Below are positions 11,917-23,297 of a stretch of DNA of 64,000 bases, in pieces. The notes below the pieces were generated by a model. The model ran no database searches, was not told the DNA's origin, and worked only from the letters and a program-made list of their open reading frames with translations. The stretch comes from Karstenula rhodostoma CBS 690.94. Taxonomy: Eukaryota > Ascomycota > Dothideomycetes > Pleosporales > Didymosphaeriaceae. Position numbers and translations under genes: made by a program. Within the stretch, counting starts at the first letter, position 1. Each line of letters opens with the position of its first letter. The stretch is from contig MU001497.1 in NCBI GenBank assembly GCA_010093485.1, positions 1,881,064-1,945,063 of the forward strand. The letters are read 5' to 3'.

Positions 11917-13386
11917 TCACTGCGCACCCGGCGCCCTCTTCCCCGTCCAAATCCTCGGCTGATTACCCTGCCTCCCTTCGTACCCTCCCGCCGCCCCTCC
12001 GCCAGCCACTGTGGAATCGTCCCGGTTCTCGTACGTAACCTGTACGCTCCTCTCAAACAGAATAGCTTCCTCGCTGTCGCTGTCCCTGCACATTGGCCTC
12101 GCGTTTGTCGTTACGTTTGCACCATGCTTGTACATCTCGTCGATCGAGGAAAGCGGGATCCCGTCGTCGTTGTTCGTGTGCATTAGCGTGTCGAGGGTGC
12201 GTTTGGCGCCAGCGCTGCCGAAAGTTCGATGCGCGTTGTTGCGCGAGAAGCCGCGCGAGTGAGTCTTGCTGGTGTTGCCGGACGAGCTCTCTCCGATAAG
12301 ACGAGGTGCGAAGTGCTTGAAGAAACGACGGAGGGTGGAAAGGCAGCAGCACATGATCAACAGGTTGGCTTCCACGAAACTGTTGGACAGGTTAGCTTTG
12401 CAACCACTCCGAGCTACGGAGGCCTTACATCCACAAGAATCCTTCCCCAATGACCCAGGTCTGATCTGGAGTGGTAAGAGAGGGTATAAGAATGATTAAT
12501 CGCACTATGGAAGTGACGATCGTGCTGGCTTTTGTTAATACGCAATCCAGCAGATGGCAAGGGCACACTTACATGGATCCCACAGCAAAAATGGCGACCA
12601 AGCCCAGCTTCTGCTTGTTAGGCATCTGAAGTTTCAATACCGTGGGTATGGGCAGCATAAGCAGCAGAACATCGGTGATGATTCCGATGAGCGCTTGAGA
12701 GAGGTATATGCCACCACGATTGAGACAAACTGTAGTCGGAAGAGCGAGTAGCAAGGGATCCCAGCTCGCTGCTATGGGCTTGCATGCGAAGAGCAAACTG
12801 AAGAATATAGAGATATACGCGGCCGGACAGACAAAGAGCGTAAACCAGACAAAGCCTTGGAAGACTTTATTAGGGTTTAGTCGTCGATAGAACAAGGCGA
12901 GGGACATTTTCGCTGCGCAAGTGCCTATGGCGTAGAGAAGTGGTGATGCGAGAATGACCTGTCCGTACATTAGATAGGTGCCGGTAGCGGAGGCGAAAGA
13001 CTGTGACTTACCTTCGAGTAGAAGACATATTTCTCAACGCTGATTTCCCATGCATGTCGCCCGATGGCTCCGTGAACCAGTCCCAGGAGCCCGCAAACTT
13101 GTGTGCCCATGCAAAAGACCCAGGCAAGAATGACCACTCCTATCCAGTAGAGTAAGCGAGAGCTATCTCTTCAGCAAAGGATAAACGCACCGTCTTCCAA
13201 TTGGAAACTCTTCATGATGGCAATCTTTGTATATAACCGCTGGACTAAGAAGAGGAAGCACAGTGTCATCTCCACAGCGACGACCGCGTATGACTCCGTC
13301 ACATATTGTATTGTCGGATTGTCGAAGTCGACGACATAGCCATCCGGAGGGGGAAGGATAGCGGTAGTATCATTGATGGTCGTCAT
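11917..13386 (-). CDS. Fungal rhodopsin-domain integral membrane protein (PTH11/SAT4-like)
   Basis: Five exons give 422 aa: 13386-13191, 13139-13012, 12958-12573, 12524-12429 and 12379-11917. All four introns are 48-53 bases with good donors (GTGCGT, GTAAGT, GTAAGT, GTAAGG) and branch points such as CTAAT, TTAAC and CTAAC, and the phases agree. The protein has about seven hydrophobic helices, with family landmarks KMSLALFYRRL, the CKPIAASWDP loop, LSQALIGIITDVLLLMLPIP, TIVTSIVRLIIL, DQTWVIGEGFLWI and EANLLIMCCCLSTLRRFFKH. A hydrophilic, Ser/Asp-rich cytoplasmic tail of about 120 residues follows. This fungus-specific family of seven-helix membrane proteins is mostly uncharacterised; some members are proposed G-protein-coupled sensors or lie in secondary-metabolite clusters. 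The gene is intact. It adjoins the decaying catabolic cluster but a link to it is not shown. Confidence 0.88.
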
Positions 13387-15442
13387 TGTGAAGTTCGTCG
13401 TTCAGTATAGACCCGACTGTATGTGGTACATGCACCCAGCAAACAGAAGGACATAGCCGTTTGAATTGACTTATAGCGCCCTGTAGCAGGTGTCGAAAAG
13501 GGGACTACTTTGACGGTGTACCCCATCAGGCTCAGAACGACCTGCAGATCTATCCTCTGTTTTGCAAGTATGCCGCACGCCTGTTTTCGATCGACTTCAG
13601 AACTCCATCGTATCCCTGCACGTCACTGGGATGCGCTGGGTTCACCTCGGTCTTATTCCCATTTCGACGGGCAACGAAGTCCCCCATGCTAAACATTGGC
13701 ATGAAACTGCGAAGCGGAAGGGGCCCGCTTTGTGACTGGTGCAGGAAAAGATCGGTGTCTGTGCCGACAGTACTAACCAGGGTAAGTAGGGCGGGTGTAT
13801 TTCGAGATCCTAAACGGACTTTATATGTATTCCCCTGGGAGGCCTTCCGCGCACGGTGGAATGCTTGCAGACTCAGGTACCAGGCTATACCTCACTGGTG
13901 ATGGGTCCTTTCATCCAACGAAGCACGCAATGGCTTATGTACAGTACGTGGAATACTGAGTGGATCAACGTTCTTCTCGGTGTCATCTCATTATCTTCAG
14001 ATGGCGAGATGTGGTGCGAAAAGGACCTGGTTGTTGCTGCCCCAGCAAACTCGGACACGCAAAACTACGGTGAAGGCCCCTGTTGGTTCCCGTATCGACT
14101 AACATTTATAATGGGCAGGGATCGTCGTACCGACGGGTTCGGGAGGTTGCCAAGCTGTCGCATCCTGGTAGCGCCCGGAAAACGGATGTTCGACGGATGG
14201 ATGTATGCGCATCATTGCGACCTAATATTGAGATCGTCGTGTTTCCTTCGACCCGCAAACGAAGGCAACCCGCAAGGTTATGCCGGCGATAGAGGTCCAC
14301 AAATACTGCTTTGGAAAGCGTTGCTTTCGCGTTGTATGTAAAGGGAAGAGCAAAATATAGGATTACCAAATGCCGGGAGTGATCCGCCAGACATGCATGA
14401 GGAATCCCAGAAGGACGGTTCTCACAAGGAGCCGCGCACGTTGTTCGGCATATGTGATTGCGTATGAATCGACAAGGAATATGTCGCGACCAGATTGTTG
14501 CAACCTGATGTGGCTAGGCTGTCAGAGATAAACTGGGGTTTCGGTACGACCCGCCACCCCGTCGTGCCACTGAAGCCTGAAGGTAAGCTTGGGGCACGAC
14601 TTTTCGCATTTACTGTAGTTGCAGCCCTATCTCTTCACGGTAGGGACTTCTTACCCCAGTTCTGAAGGCGCAACAGCAAGGTTTAATAACATTAATGGTG
14701 CTGAAAAGAGTCTAAGTTCTCCCCTCCTCAGTATACTTAACTTCTTCAGTATCCTTGCTCTGTAAGACCCACTGCTAAAATACATGGTAGTAACCACAGT
14801 GGTAGGTATGTCCAGCGGGCCACCGGCTGCGTCCCGTGTTCTAAGCCGCTAGCCGGGGTGCCATGGCACCGCCTCACGGTTGCGCCTATGTGTCAGTTCC
14901 GTTCCTGCACATCACGCATCCTTCGTCGACGTATCTGCGGAGCGCTTTGGACCCATAAAAAATTGCACCGTGCATAAGAGATCAGTCGAAGAAGAGTCGA
15001 CACGTGCAGAAGAATCCATAGTGCGGCATCGAGGAAGCGGCGCAAGCTTTTGTACGCTCACATGCCATGTTCTCTAGCACGGTACTACGATATTTGCGCG
15101 GGAGCTCTAGCTTGTCACGTTGGTAGCATGCAGAACTGTAGGGGTCGAGACTCGAGAGGGGTGGTGGGGCGCGGCCATTTCTTCAGGAAAGATACGGGAC
15201 GATCCCAACCTTTCCGGTGACCCAATCTGCTCGACATCACATCATGCCTGTGGTAAAATTTGCCATTTTCGAAGGAAATTCAACGACTAGGTCGACTGTG
15301 CCTGGAAGGAGCGGCAGGTAGTCGAGTCAGGTAAGAAGCATCTCACAGTTAAATTGGGGGATGTATCTCGCGGTTGTACAACCCTTCAACCGTGCTGCTT
15401 CTCAACTGGTTCTCCCACTCTTCACGGGCCGAAGTCTGAAAC
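13387..15442. other. Long intergenic stretch with unidentified gene remains
   Basis: Two kilobases of normal composition between the divergent rhodopsin-domain and FAD-oxidase genes. The longest open frame (13856-14341) has no recognisable motif and no splice support. Small dyads are present, for example the 14-base palindrome GGTGCCATGGCACC at 14857-14870 and ACCACAGTGGT near 14800. Part of it may be a very decayed gene. The last few hundred bases should contain the promoter of the FAD oxidase. Confidence 0.4.
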
Positions 15443-17094
15443 ATGTTGAAGCTCGCTGCCATCCTGATGGGTCTCCCTGCCGCCTTGGCTTTGAGCAGTA
15501 CCTGCGTAAGTCTCTTTTTTCCCGCCTGTTCGGTTGAAGCTCAATGCAAGCTCTGACACTGACGCAATATCTAGTGTCAAGCTCTCCAAGATGCTGGACT
15601 AGCCCATGTGTTGTACCCCAACTCGACGGAGTACTCCAGCCGCACTGAGTCGTACTGGTCCGTCAGCGCGCGACTCAGCCCGTACTGCATCGTCCAGCCA
15701 ACGTGTACCTCAGAAGTGGTCAAAGTTGTGAACACTCTCGTAAAGGATGAAAGCTGTTCCTCAACCAAGTTTGCTGTGCGTTCTGGGGGACACACAGTAT
15801 GGCCTGGTTCAAACAACATCGACGACGGTTTAACGGTTGATCTCGGGCTTATGAAGGATGTCACGCTAGACACGAAGGCTTCGGTCGCATCAATCAGCCC
15901 AGGAGCGAGGTGGATGAATGTGTATGGCACACTAGAACCTCATGGCTGGACGGTCCCCGGTGGAAGGGCAGGCAGTGTCGGCGTTGCTGGGTTCTTAACC
16001 GGTGGAGGTAACTCATTCTACACTGCGCGAAAGGGCTTTGCATGCGACAATGTTAAGAATTTCGAGGTGGTTACCGCAAGCGGGTGCGTTGTCACCACAG
16101 TATTCTCTCGTACCAGCATCCACTGACACTGACCTAGAGACGTGGTCAACGCGAACGCAGATGAGAACCCGGATCTATGGCAAGCCCTCAAAGGCGGCTC
16201 CGCAGCGAACTTTGGCATCGTCACTAGATTTGACATGTTCGCGTTCCAGACCGGGAACTTGTGGGGTGGTACAGCGACATACAATAAGTCAGAGACCGCG
16301 GCCCAGATTGCTGCCTACGTCAAGTGGACTGACAACATCAACAACTACCGTGATGGTAGCTCCATCATCTTCTGGAGTTATCTGCCAGCTATGTCGGACA
16401 TTGTGATCCTCGGCGCTTACGAGGATACCGAGGGCAATGAGGCGCCAGCCGGGTTCGATGACTTCATGGCCATTCCCCGTATCTCCGATACGCTGAGGAT
16501 AGCCAGCCACAAAGAACTCACAGATGAGCTCGAGCAAGCCAATGGATACCGGTTTGTACCCCGAGCATACGTCGCATTGCAACACTAACACCCTTCAGGG
16601 ACATCTGGTTCACCATGACCATTGCCAACAATGCTGAAATCTTCGCGAAAATCGTCGAGCTCCACGAAGCCTTTGTTAACGAGTGGAAAACTCTGACAAG
16701 CGACAACGATTTCATCACACAATGCATGTTCCAGTCCATCCCGACTGTTTTCTCAGTGCACAGTGTCGAGAGAGGCGGCAATGTCATGGGTCTCGACTCG
16801 GAAGACCGAAACGCGATCATGGTTCTCTTAGATATCGCTGTTAAGACAGCTGAAGAAGAAGCTATTGCACGTCCTCTACTGAGGTCCTACGGCGAGCAGA
16901 TGGAGGCATTCGCTGTGAGCAAGGATGGCTTGGTGTCTTGGAAGTTCCTGAACTACGCCGACTCATACCAAGATCCACTGGCCAGCTATGGATCGGCAAA
17001 CGTTGAGAAGATACGGGCAGCTGCTAAGAAGTTTGACCCCGAGGGTGTGTTTCAGACCAAGGCGCCTGGCGGCTTCAAGATCTCGAAGGTTTAA
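15443..17094 (+). CDS. Secreted FAD-linked oxidase, berberine-bridge-enzyme type
   Basis: Four exons give 493 aa: 15443-15505, 15575-16083, 16138-16551 and 16599-17094; introns are 69, 54 and 47 bases and phases agree. The N-terminus is a signal peptide (MLKLAAILMGLPAALALS). The FAD-binding PCMH fold is clear: KFAVRSGGHTVWPG with His94 as the expected covalent flavin attachment site, then VPGGRAGSVGVAGFLTGGG, FACDNVKNFEVVTASG and LWQALKGGSAANFGIVTRF. The C-terminal BBE segment includes WKFLNYADSYQDPLASYG and ends near KKFDPEGVFQTKAPGGF. The usual second attachment cysteine (G-x-C-x-S-V-G) is Ala here (GRAGSVG), so flavin is probably held by the histidine alone. Such enzymes oxidise sugars, alkaloids or other secondary alcohols with O2. 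It is intact and may supply oxidised sugars to the neighbouring catabolic genes (inference). Confidence 0.9.
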
Positions 17095-17317
17095 ACCAGA
17101 GTAGCTAGTATAATACGACAACGAGTTATTTGGTAATATGGAAGAGTAGACGAAGACTATGAAAACGTTGGTGCTATATGGCATTAAACTATTTTCAATG
17201 TACACCTCAGACCATTCGAGCGTACCGAATAAATCTCCTTCCCTGATATTACTATAACTCTTGTCCCTAACATACCTAACATGTTCTTTGTCTTGTTATC
17301 AGGATATATAAGGCTGT

Positions 17318-19011
17318 TCAAACAGACTCAATCTCTTCCCGATAGTTCTTAGTCTTAATGTCGGACGGAGACGATGGCCTATGCGCCTGGATATATGCCG
17401 CTTCGCCCTCCGCGATATGGTTGAGAAGGGGTGGAATACCGTTCGGCGGGAAGAGCTTCTTGGCTCGCCAGGCCGCATGCCGCATCTTGCCCGAGAACAA
17501 CGCCTCGCAACACTCGATGGGCACTGCTTTGGTTTCAGGAACCCAAACGAAGGTGAATACGGCGGTCAAGAAGCAGAGCGCTGAAAAAAAATAGAATATT
17601 CCGTTGGCGCCGAGGGCAGAGTTCCTCATGCACGGGGGGCCAATGTGAGGATGAAACTAAAGAGCCATTGCAGAGAGGCGGCAAAGGCACCGGTGATGGG
17701 CCTGAGCCGGGCTGGGAAGATCTCTGCGGCGACGATCCATGGCAGACCGTTTCCTCCAAGACTCCAAAAAATTCCGTAAAGCATCACCATGGCGACTGCA
17801 CTGGTACCGGCGGCGTGGACCGAGGGAGAAGGAGTGCCTATGGCTGTGACAGCCACCGTTGTAAAGATTACAAGAGTGTCAGGGAGCATGTCGAGGTGGA
17901 GATCAGCCAGGGGATTCGACGTCCAGTACGATCCACGATAAAGGAATAAAAGGCAGTAGCTGCGGTCGACCGGCAAACTCCATAGATGCCAGTGTATAGC
18001 GCCACGTCGCTGATGAGGAGCGACTTGAAAAGGGTCAGAGAATAGTAGTTCATGCAGATGGAACCGGACCAGTTATGAAACACAAACATTCCAACGGTCA
18101 CGGCGAGCCGGTATCGAATGCTCGAAGTCTTCATTTCGGCCGTGGAACCACGCAGTAGAGCCACGCAGCCTGTCTGACCGCCAGATAGCCGTTGTTCCTC
18201 CTCCAGCCTGCCAACTTCTTCCAGCATATATTGATGGTCGGCGGGGAGTTAGCGAGAGGTTGTTGATCGCTTCTTCCCTTTTACCCTTTCGCCAGAGCAA
18301 AGTAGGCGACCCTCGAAGGATAAGCGTTCTCAAGAGCAAAACACCCCCGGGGATGATTTGAATGGCCAGGGGAATGCAGAATGGGATGGCCGAGTGAACC
18401 CCCATGTTTTTTGTGATCCCGTAGTTGATCCAGAATCCGACCAAAGAGCCTACCTGGTACGCTACCTGTAGAATGAAGGGGGGCGGTCAGCCCAGCACAT
18501 CTTGACGGTAGAAACGTACACATACGTCGAAATGCCCAGTCAACTGTCCACGAATGGCGGTGGGAGCCACCTCGGCAATGTAGGACGGGATGATACCCGT
18601 CAAGGCATCCACGCCAAAGCCAGTCAAGACCCGCCCCGCATACATCATTGGCAAGCTCGAGGTCGTAGCCGTCATCAGGACAGCACCGACCATAAAGACA
18701 GCGCAGGTGAGCTGCATTGCCCGGATCCGGTCAAGCGCCTCGCTGGATGGCCAGGCAAAGAGCGATCCAAAGAAACCTGCAACGAGGTGGGTCGAGGTGA
18801 TGTTTGACATGGTGGATGTCCCGGCAGAGGCGGACATGTCGTTGAAGCCGAAATGCTCCTAGAAGCTGGCTCGGTCAAGCGTCGTTCCAAAGAATGAGCC
18901 ATTGTAACCAAACGTGACAGCTCCAAACGATGCCACGATTGCAAGCGTGTAGATTCGCCAATTGTAGACCTCGGGAGGTGTTGGGCGGTCTTCGACAACA
19001 CCAAACCCCAT
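17318..19011 (-). pseudogene. MFS sugar/quinate-type permease, inactivated
   Basis: The sequence starts MGFGVVEDRPTPPEVYNWR at 19011 (an upstream in-frame ATG is at 19191). It carries fungal sugar-porter landmarks: VTFGYNGSFFGTTL, YAGRVLTGFGVDALTG, IIPSYIAEVAPTAIRGQLTG, SLVGFWINYGI, the YGIFWSLGGNGLPWIVAAEIFPARLR segment (shown here in parts) and the PETK motif (VWVPETKAVPIE). One good intron is at 18466-18525 (donor GTATGT, branch CTGAC). The gene is broken: TAG at 18859-18861 replaces a position normally Gln in this family (SF-stop-EHFGF, consistent with CAG to TAG), and frameshifts lie near 18245, 17870 and 17635. It would have been a 12-helix plasma-membrane importer. It is divergent from the SDR relic and shares a promoter region with it. 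Confidence 0.88.
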
Positions 19012-19369
19012 CTTGATTGATGCTCGAATCGGTAGTGTTTTGACGAGTGTTGCTATGAAGGCTCGTTCTGAAGCGATAAGGCTTGCAGGTGTAGGTCCCC
19101 TGAAAGTCTGGGGAATACGGTAGTTATTTATGATGGTCCGGGCCCGGTCGCCGGCGCGTATACGGCCCTGATTCGTGATAGTCTGGGGCAATTGCCAAGG
19201 CGTATTCGGCCCCGGCTCGGACCGGTCATCGGCCCGCTCCGATGACGTCCCCGCAAAGTCGTGGTGCTTCTGGTTGTGACGGTTACAATAACGCGCAGAT
19301 CCCTGTTTAGGAGTCTCCTTCTCGTTTCGTCATCACCACCTCACAATCGTATCTGGAAACACATCTGCA
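19012..19369. promoter_or_regulatory. Divergent promoter region rich in CGG/CCG, with a TCGG-N6-CCGA site
   Basis: This lies between the MFS permease (minus) and SDR (plus). At 19229-19242 TCGGCCCGCTCCGA is an inverted CGG pair with a 6-base spacer, the form bound by Zn2Cys6 regulators; further CGG/CCG triplets crowd 19140-19245. A Zn2Cys6-type regulator relic lies in the same cluster at 25842-26520. The match is by pattern only. Confidence 0.4.
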
Positions 19370-20076
19370 ATGCTCAATCTCGAATCATTTGGCTTGTTGT
19401 TGCTGTTTTCTGTCGAGGGAAAAGTAAGCCGATCGCGGCGTAGCGCTGTAGCTGCTGACGCGTCTAGACTGTGGTCGTCACTGGAGGAGGTTCAGGATTT
19501 GGAAAAGGCACGCAGTTCTGCACGGCTGTAGCATTGTGCCTCGCTTACATCCTCCCTCAACTATAGCTGGTGGTTTTGCGTTCAACGGCGCCAAGGTCTA
19601 TATTGTGGGGAGAAGAGCTGATGTCCTGACCTTAGCGGGAGACGAGATTAATGCAGCGAGTCGAAGCAAAGTTATACCGTGAGCGATCCTTCCTCACCAT
19701 TTGCCCTACCCCAACCCAACCACCTCACTATCGCGAGATTGCTGCCTTCAATGACGCTACCTGGTGACGTTGGCTCTAAACAAAGAGTCGCACGACTGCG
19801 CTGCAGAAGCTCGAGGACCACATCAATGTATTGATTAACTGCGCTGGGATAAACAGTCCCTGGAAAGCCGAAGCATCAGAGTTTGACAGCCGACACAACG
19901 ACCCCGATGCAGTCGAGAGACTGTTGTGGCGTGGTCTCGACGATGACGAGTTTCAGTCGACCTATTCAATCAATGTCAACGGTGTCTATTTTGTCAGCAC
20001 GAGGATGATACCCCTCTTGCGAGAGTCATCTCTGACGGTCATCGTCATTGTCTCCATAGCAGGAATGATGCTATAG
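19370..20076 (+). pseudogene. Short-chain dehydrogenase/reductase (SDR), truncated
   Basis: The start is MLNLESFGLLLLFSVEGK (19370-19423), followed by an intron to 19467 and then TVVVTGGGSGFGK, the TGxxxGxG cofactor-binding motif of SDRs. The next intron appears to have a GC donor (GCACGC at 19508), after which GGFAFNGAKVYIVGRR continues the Rossmann fold. A third intron is uncertain, between 19679 and about 19785. LINCAGINSPWK (the NAG-type motif), STYSINVNGVYFVSTRM and VSIAGMML follow. A TAG stop ends the frame just before the expected catalytic YxxxK; RQMITYYPLAMPKL downstream may be its decayed remnant. An active reductase is therefore not expected. Role in the cluster: presumably oxidation or reduction of a sugar-derived alcohol (inference). 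Confidence 0.75.
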
Positions 20077-20357
20077 CGGCAAATGATCACGTATTATCCG
20101 CTTGCGATGCCGAAGCTGATTGTCACCCAGGACAGTTGGAGCATTGTCGTACCCCATCTCCAAAGTGAGTTCACGGCCTCTCCCGATCGGACCACCAATA
20201 ATAATGGCCAGGCTGCGACACTGCACTGTGCAAGTCTGCTCGCCTCGCGATTCACACCGCAAGTTTGGCGTTCCAGTACTCGAGGTTCCGTGTGCTGATA
20301 CGTCTTTACACTCAAGACCTTCTTTGAACTGTCATCCCACTTGTTTGCGCCCACGCC

Positions 20358-21815
20358 ATGTCCGCAGAGCACGCTCCAAAAGTTCCAACTTACACCGAGT
20401 GCGCTCGCACCGACAAATCAGCGCTAGTCGCGCCTGAGTCGGTCTCCAAGGATGATGAACGAGCTCCAGCCATCCACTGCACCAACATTGCCGTGGCTGG
20501 CGGTGTCAAGTATTCGATGTGGTTCGGAGGGTCTTACGAGGGCTCCACAGACACAAAGATCTAGTCAATGCCCTCTTTCTCACATTGGAGCTCGCTCGCG
20601 ACCAGTCGCATTGGGGCTAATGGACATGGGCAGGTTCTCCAAGAATACTGATGGCAAGTGGAAAAAGCCTCGGGGGATCGTCGGCAATAAAGAAGGCGAG
20701 GAAGTTATATACTGGAATCCGGTGCTCTTTATACCGGACCGCTCTCGGCCGCAACAACTCCACGCCCCCTTTCAAAAAGTTTACGCCTATTCCCGTCTGA
20801 GTTACGTTCTGGACAAGCAACGATGATGGTGGAGAGACCTGGTCTATACCGAGAGAGCTTGTTCCTGGACCAGACGGAAAGCGGAATGGAGGGCCGCAAA
20901 AGAATCCGCCGATCGTATTGAGTAATGGCGACTGCCTCGCGGCGGGCTCGTACGAGGTTACCAACCCACCGGGTAGTGAAGCCTACGGTGTATGGATGCG
21001 TTCCCTTTAGCAGATCTTCCTTCCCCCTTCCACCTCTCAAGGCAACGGCTCACCCTCGTTTGCAGGACGCTTGGTCTGACGTCGCGCCTAAACCTGGGCC
21101 CGGCGACGACTTCAAGTAAGGAGACAAGTGGATCCGGTCTGATCCCGTCGAGCTCCCCTCTGATCGCGGAAAGGCCGACCGCAGCTTCCCCGGAGAGGGT
21201 GTCATTTAACCTGGGACTTGGGAGTCCAAAGGCAAGCCGGGACACTGTTACATGACGATGCGATCCAGCGTTGGGTGCATTATCCAAGCGGACTCCACCA
21301 ACTATGGCCGAACGTGGGGGCCAGCGTGTAGGACATCCCTGCCCACAAACAATTCGGGTCATTGCGTGACGACCTCGCGGAATGGACGAGTTATCTAGTA
21401 AGTCTGCATTTTGACTGTGCAAGGAGGTGTAGGACCTGACGCAATTCGAGGACCGGCAACTACGAGACGCGAAACTGGGGCCCGCGAACGCCGCTGTGCC
21501 TTACGATCAGTGAGGATGATGGCAAGACGTGGAAGCTTGGGGCAACGCTCGAGGACGCGCCCCTTCATGATGATTTAAGCGAGTCATTGCCTTGAAGACG
21601 GGAATCGTGAACGACGGGAGATCTGAGTTCTCGTAAGTGTCTTGAGTGCTTTCGCTGACGAGCTGCTGGGACGAGGGGATGTTTGTTGGCTAACTAGTAT
21701 ACATAGGTACCCTTGCTTGACGCCTACGGAGGAAGATGCCGAGGATGGGGTTTGGGTCTCGTGGATATGGCAGCGACGAGAGATTATGATTGCCAGAGTC
21801 GTTGAAGGAAGATGA
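20358..21815 (+). pseudogene. BNR/Asp-box beta-propeller (sialidase-like) protein, inactivated
   Basis: Recognisable in order: MSAEHAPKVPTYTECARTDK start, CTNIAVAGG and MWFGGSYEGSTDTKI (family WFGGxxEGxxD motif); a TAG at 20562-20564 at a position usually Trp; then SKNTDGKWKKPRGIV, VIYWNPVLFIP, an Asp-box DGGETWSIPRELVPG, GGPQKNPPIVLSNGDCLAAGSYE, NWGPRTPLCLTISEDDGKTW, and after an apparent intron (about 21632-21706) YPCLTPTEEDAEDGVWVSW with WQRREIMIARVVEGR at the end. Several frame changes and stops (for example at 21595) break it. The fold is a six-bladed propeller like sialidases and some lyases of terminal sugar residues; the true substrate is unknown. It lies directly downstream of the SDR relic, which fits a role in releasing the sugar used by the cluster. 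Confidence 0.82.
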
Positions 21816-22568
21816 TTGAGGTATTGTGGCGATGCATTGACTTAAGCGCGGGTTAAGCGATCTTAACGGTGCGAAACGGGTGTTGACTAGGGTATATGAT
21901 GGTTTTCTGATTGTTGACACGAAAAATAAAGTTGAGTCCCGTAAATAGTAGACAAATATGGACTGACCAAAAGTAACGCAAAAGAAGCGTTGTAAAAAGG
22001 TGTTGAGCTGTGATACCCGGGTATATGACTTCATCCTACCATTCATGTCCCAGCACCTCGTCCCCGGTCGTTACAGGATGTTACCACGTCCGACGCAACC
22101 CATGAGGGTACAGATCCTTAGCTAAACCTTAGAGAGTAATAATCGCATATTTCTAATTAGCTTAACCTAGTTTTTCGCCAATTTACATCGCTAATAAGGT
22201 ATTTTCTAACTAGTAGGGGTCGCGTCGGACGTGACAACACCCTGTACACGCCTGGTGACGCTTCTCCAATCTCGTGCCTTGGCTTTGACTTATATAAGCT
22301 GATCTGGATAGTGAGTCTTCCGGACTCCCACGCTGCTGCGCCTTGACTGTAGCATAGCATACCTAGGAGGCGAGGTCGACACGTTTGCTCACTCACCATG
22401 GCTATGAACTGAGCGGGGGAATTATGAGTGAGGAGAATGGCCGCACAGTCAAGTGATGATCTTCGGCCTGGCCTAATATGATTGCCGCAACAGCAACAGG
22501 AACGATGATGATTATGCATACATTTGTTCAACTTTTGGTAGTCTACTCTATTAATCCCTGCTAATCTA
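21816..22568. other. Intergenic region containing a MITE
   Basis: This lies between the convergent ends of the BNR relic and the Gfo/Idh relic. Apart from the 173-base inverted-repeat element at 22073-22245, no gene or RNA is seen. Confidence 0.5.
22073..22245. mobile_element. 173-base MITE with 29-base inverted ends, TA target (Tc1/mariner-like)
   Basis: The left end 22073-22101 and the right end 22217-22245 are inverted copies differing at four positions, all transitions; both contain CACGTCCGACGC. If the termini are read as CAGG...CCTG, the element is flanked by TA on both sides, the signature of Tc1/mariner (Fot1/pogo in fungi) insertion. The interior is short, AT-rich and non-coding, so it is non-autonomous. 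Confidence 0.75.
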
Positions 22569-23297
22569 CTATCTTTTTTCGAAACCTTCTGCCAACAATT
22601 TCAGAATGTCGCTCAGCATGCCAATCTCCTCCCGAGAGTCCAGCACGGTCGTCTTGACTTCAGCGTCGCCGCTCAGGGAGCGATGCAGCTCTTTGAACAT
22701 CAACGTGTAGTAATTTTCGTATGTGGGCCGGATCGTCTCTTCAGAAAAGTCGCCGTTGGGGTGCCGAGAGAGTGTAATCGCGGTAATAGGAAGACCTTTG
22801 ATATACGGCGAGTCAAAGGCGAGCTTGAGTCGCTGGTGCTGAGCCAGGACCTCGACAGTCGCGTCTACAGACAAGACGGCATCCTCGCCAGACTCATACG
22901 CAAGAACAAAGCCTTCGTACTGTAGCATAATAGACAGAAAGTTCCATCGAGCACTGGGTGCGGCTGCAATGTCATGGCGAGGAAGACTAAACAGCTCTCA
23001 CATGAGGCTTAGGTCGTGCGGGGAGATGTGGAACTTGCAAGCCCGAATGTACTGCGCGACCGGTGATTCGTAGTCGAGGTCCGTGTACTCCTCAAATTGC
23101 CTCGTAGCGACTTGACGCCTCTCAGCCGAAGCCTCCTCAGGGAAATCCAAGAAACGTTGTGGGTAGGTACCGCTCTGACTGATGGTCCCGTCCTTGACCC
23201 TCGATGTAAAGTTGCGGAACCGGACGTAGTTGATATCGGCTGGATCTAGTTTGCGCATGGCCTCCTTAAACCTCAAGAACGCGGTCGCCGAGTACAA
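22569..23297 (-). pseudogene. Gfo/Idh/MocA-family oxidoreductase, C-terminal part only, with nonsense codon
   Basis: The frame reads as the C-terminal half of a fungal Gfo/Idh/MocA dehydrogenase: FLRFKEAMRKLDPADINYVRF, ISQSGTYPQRFLDF, HISPHDLSLM, then after a TGA at 22998-23000 the same frame continues ELFSLPRHDIAAAPSARWNF, FVLAYESGEDAVLSVDATVE, LAQHQRLKLAFDSPYIKGLP and a C-terminal helix region. The stop falls where the family has Arg (DLSLM-R-E), consistent with CGA to TGA. The N-terminal NAD-binding Rossmann domain should lie above 23297, but that region (to about 23540) has no readable frame, so it is deleted or decayed. The family oxidises sugar or inositol hydroxyls with NAD(P). It lies beside the aldolase gene, fitting a sugar catabolic set. 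Confidence 0.82.

Noticed and set aside
13856..14341. 161-codon frame in the long intergenic stretch
   Set aside because: No recognisable motif, no splice support and no coding-like composition; could be a gene remnant but not supportable.
17358..18949. Several plus-strand frames across the permease region
   Set aside because: Shadows of the minus-strand MFS pseudogene, whose motifs are clear.
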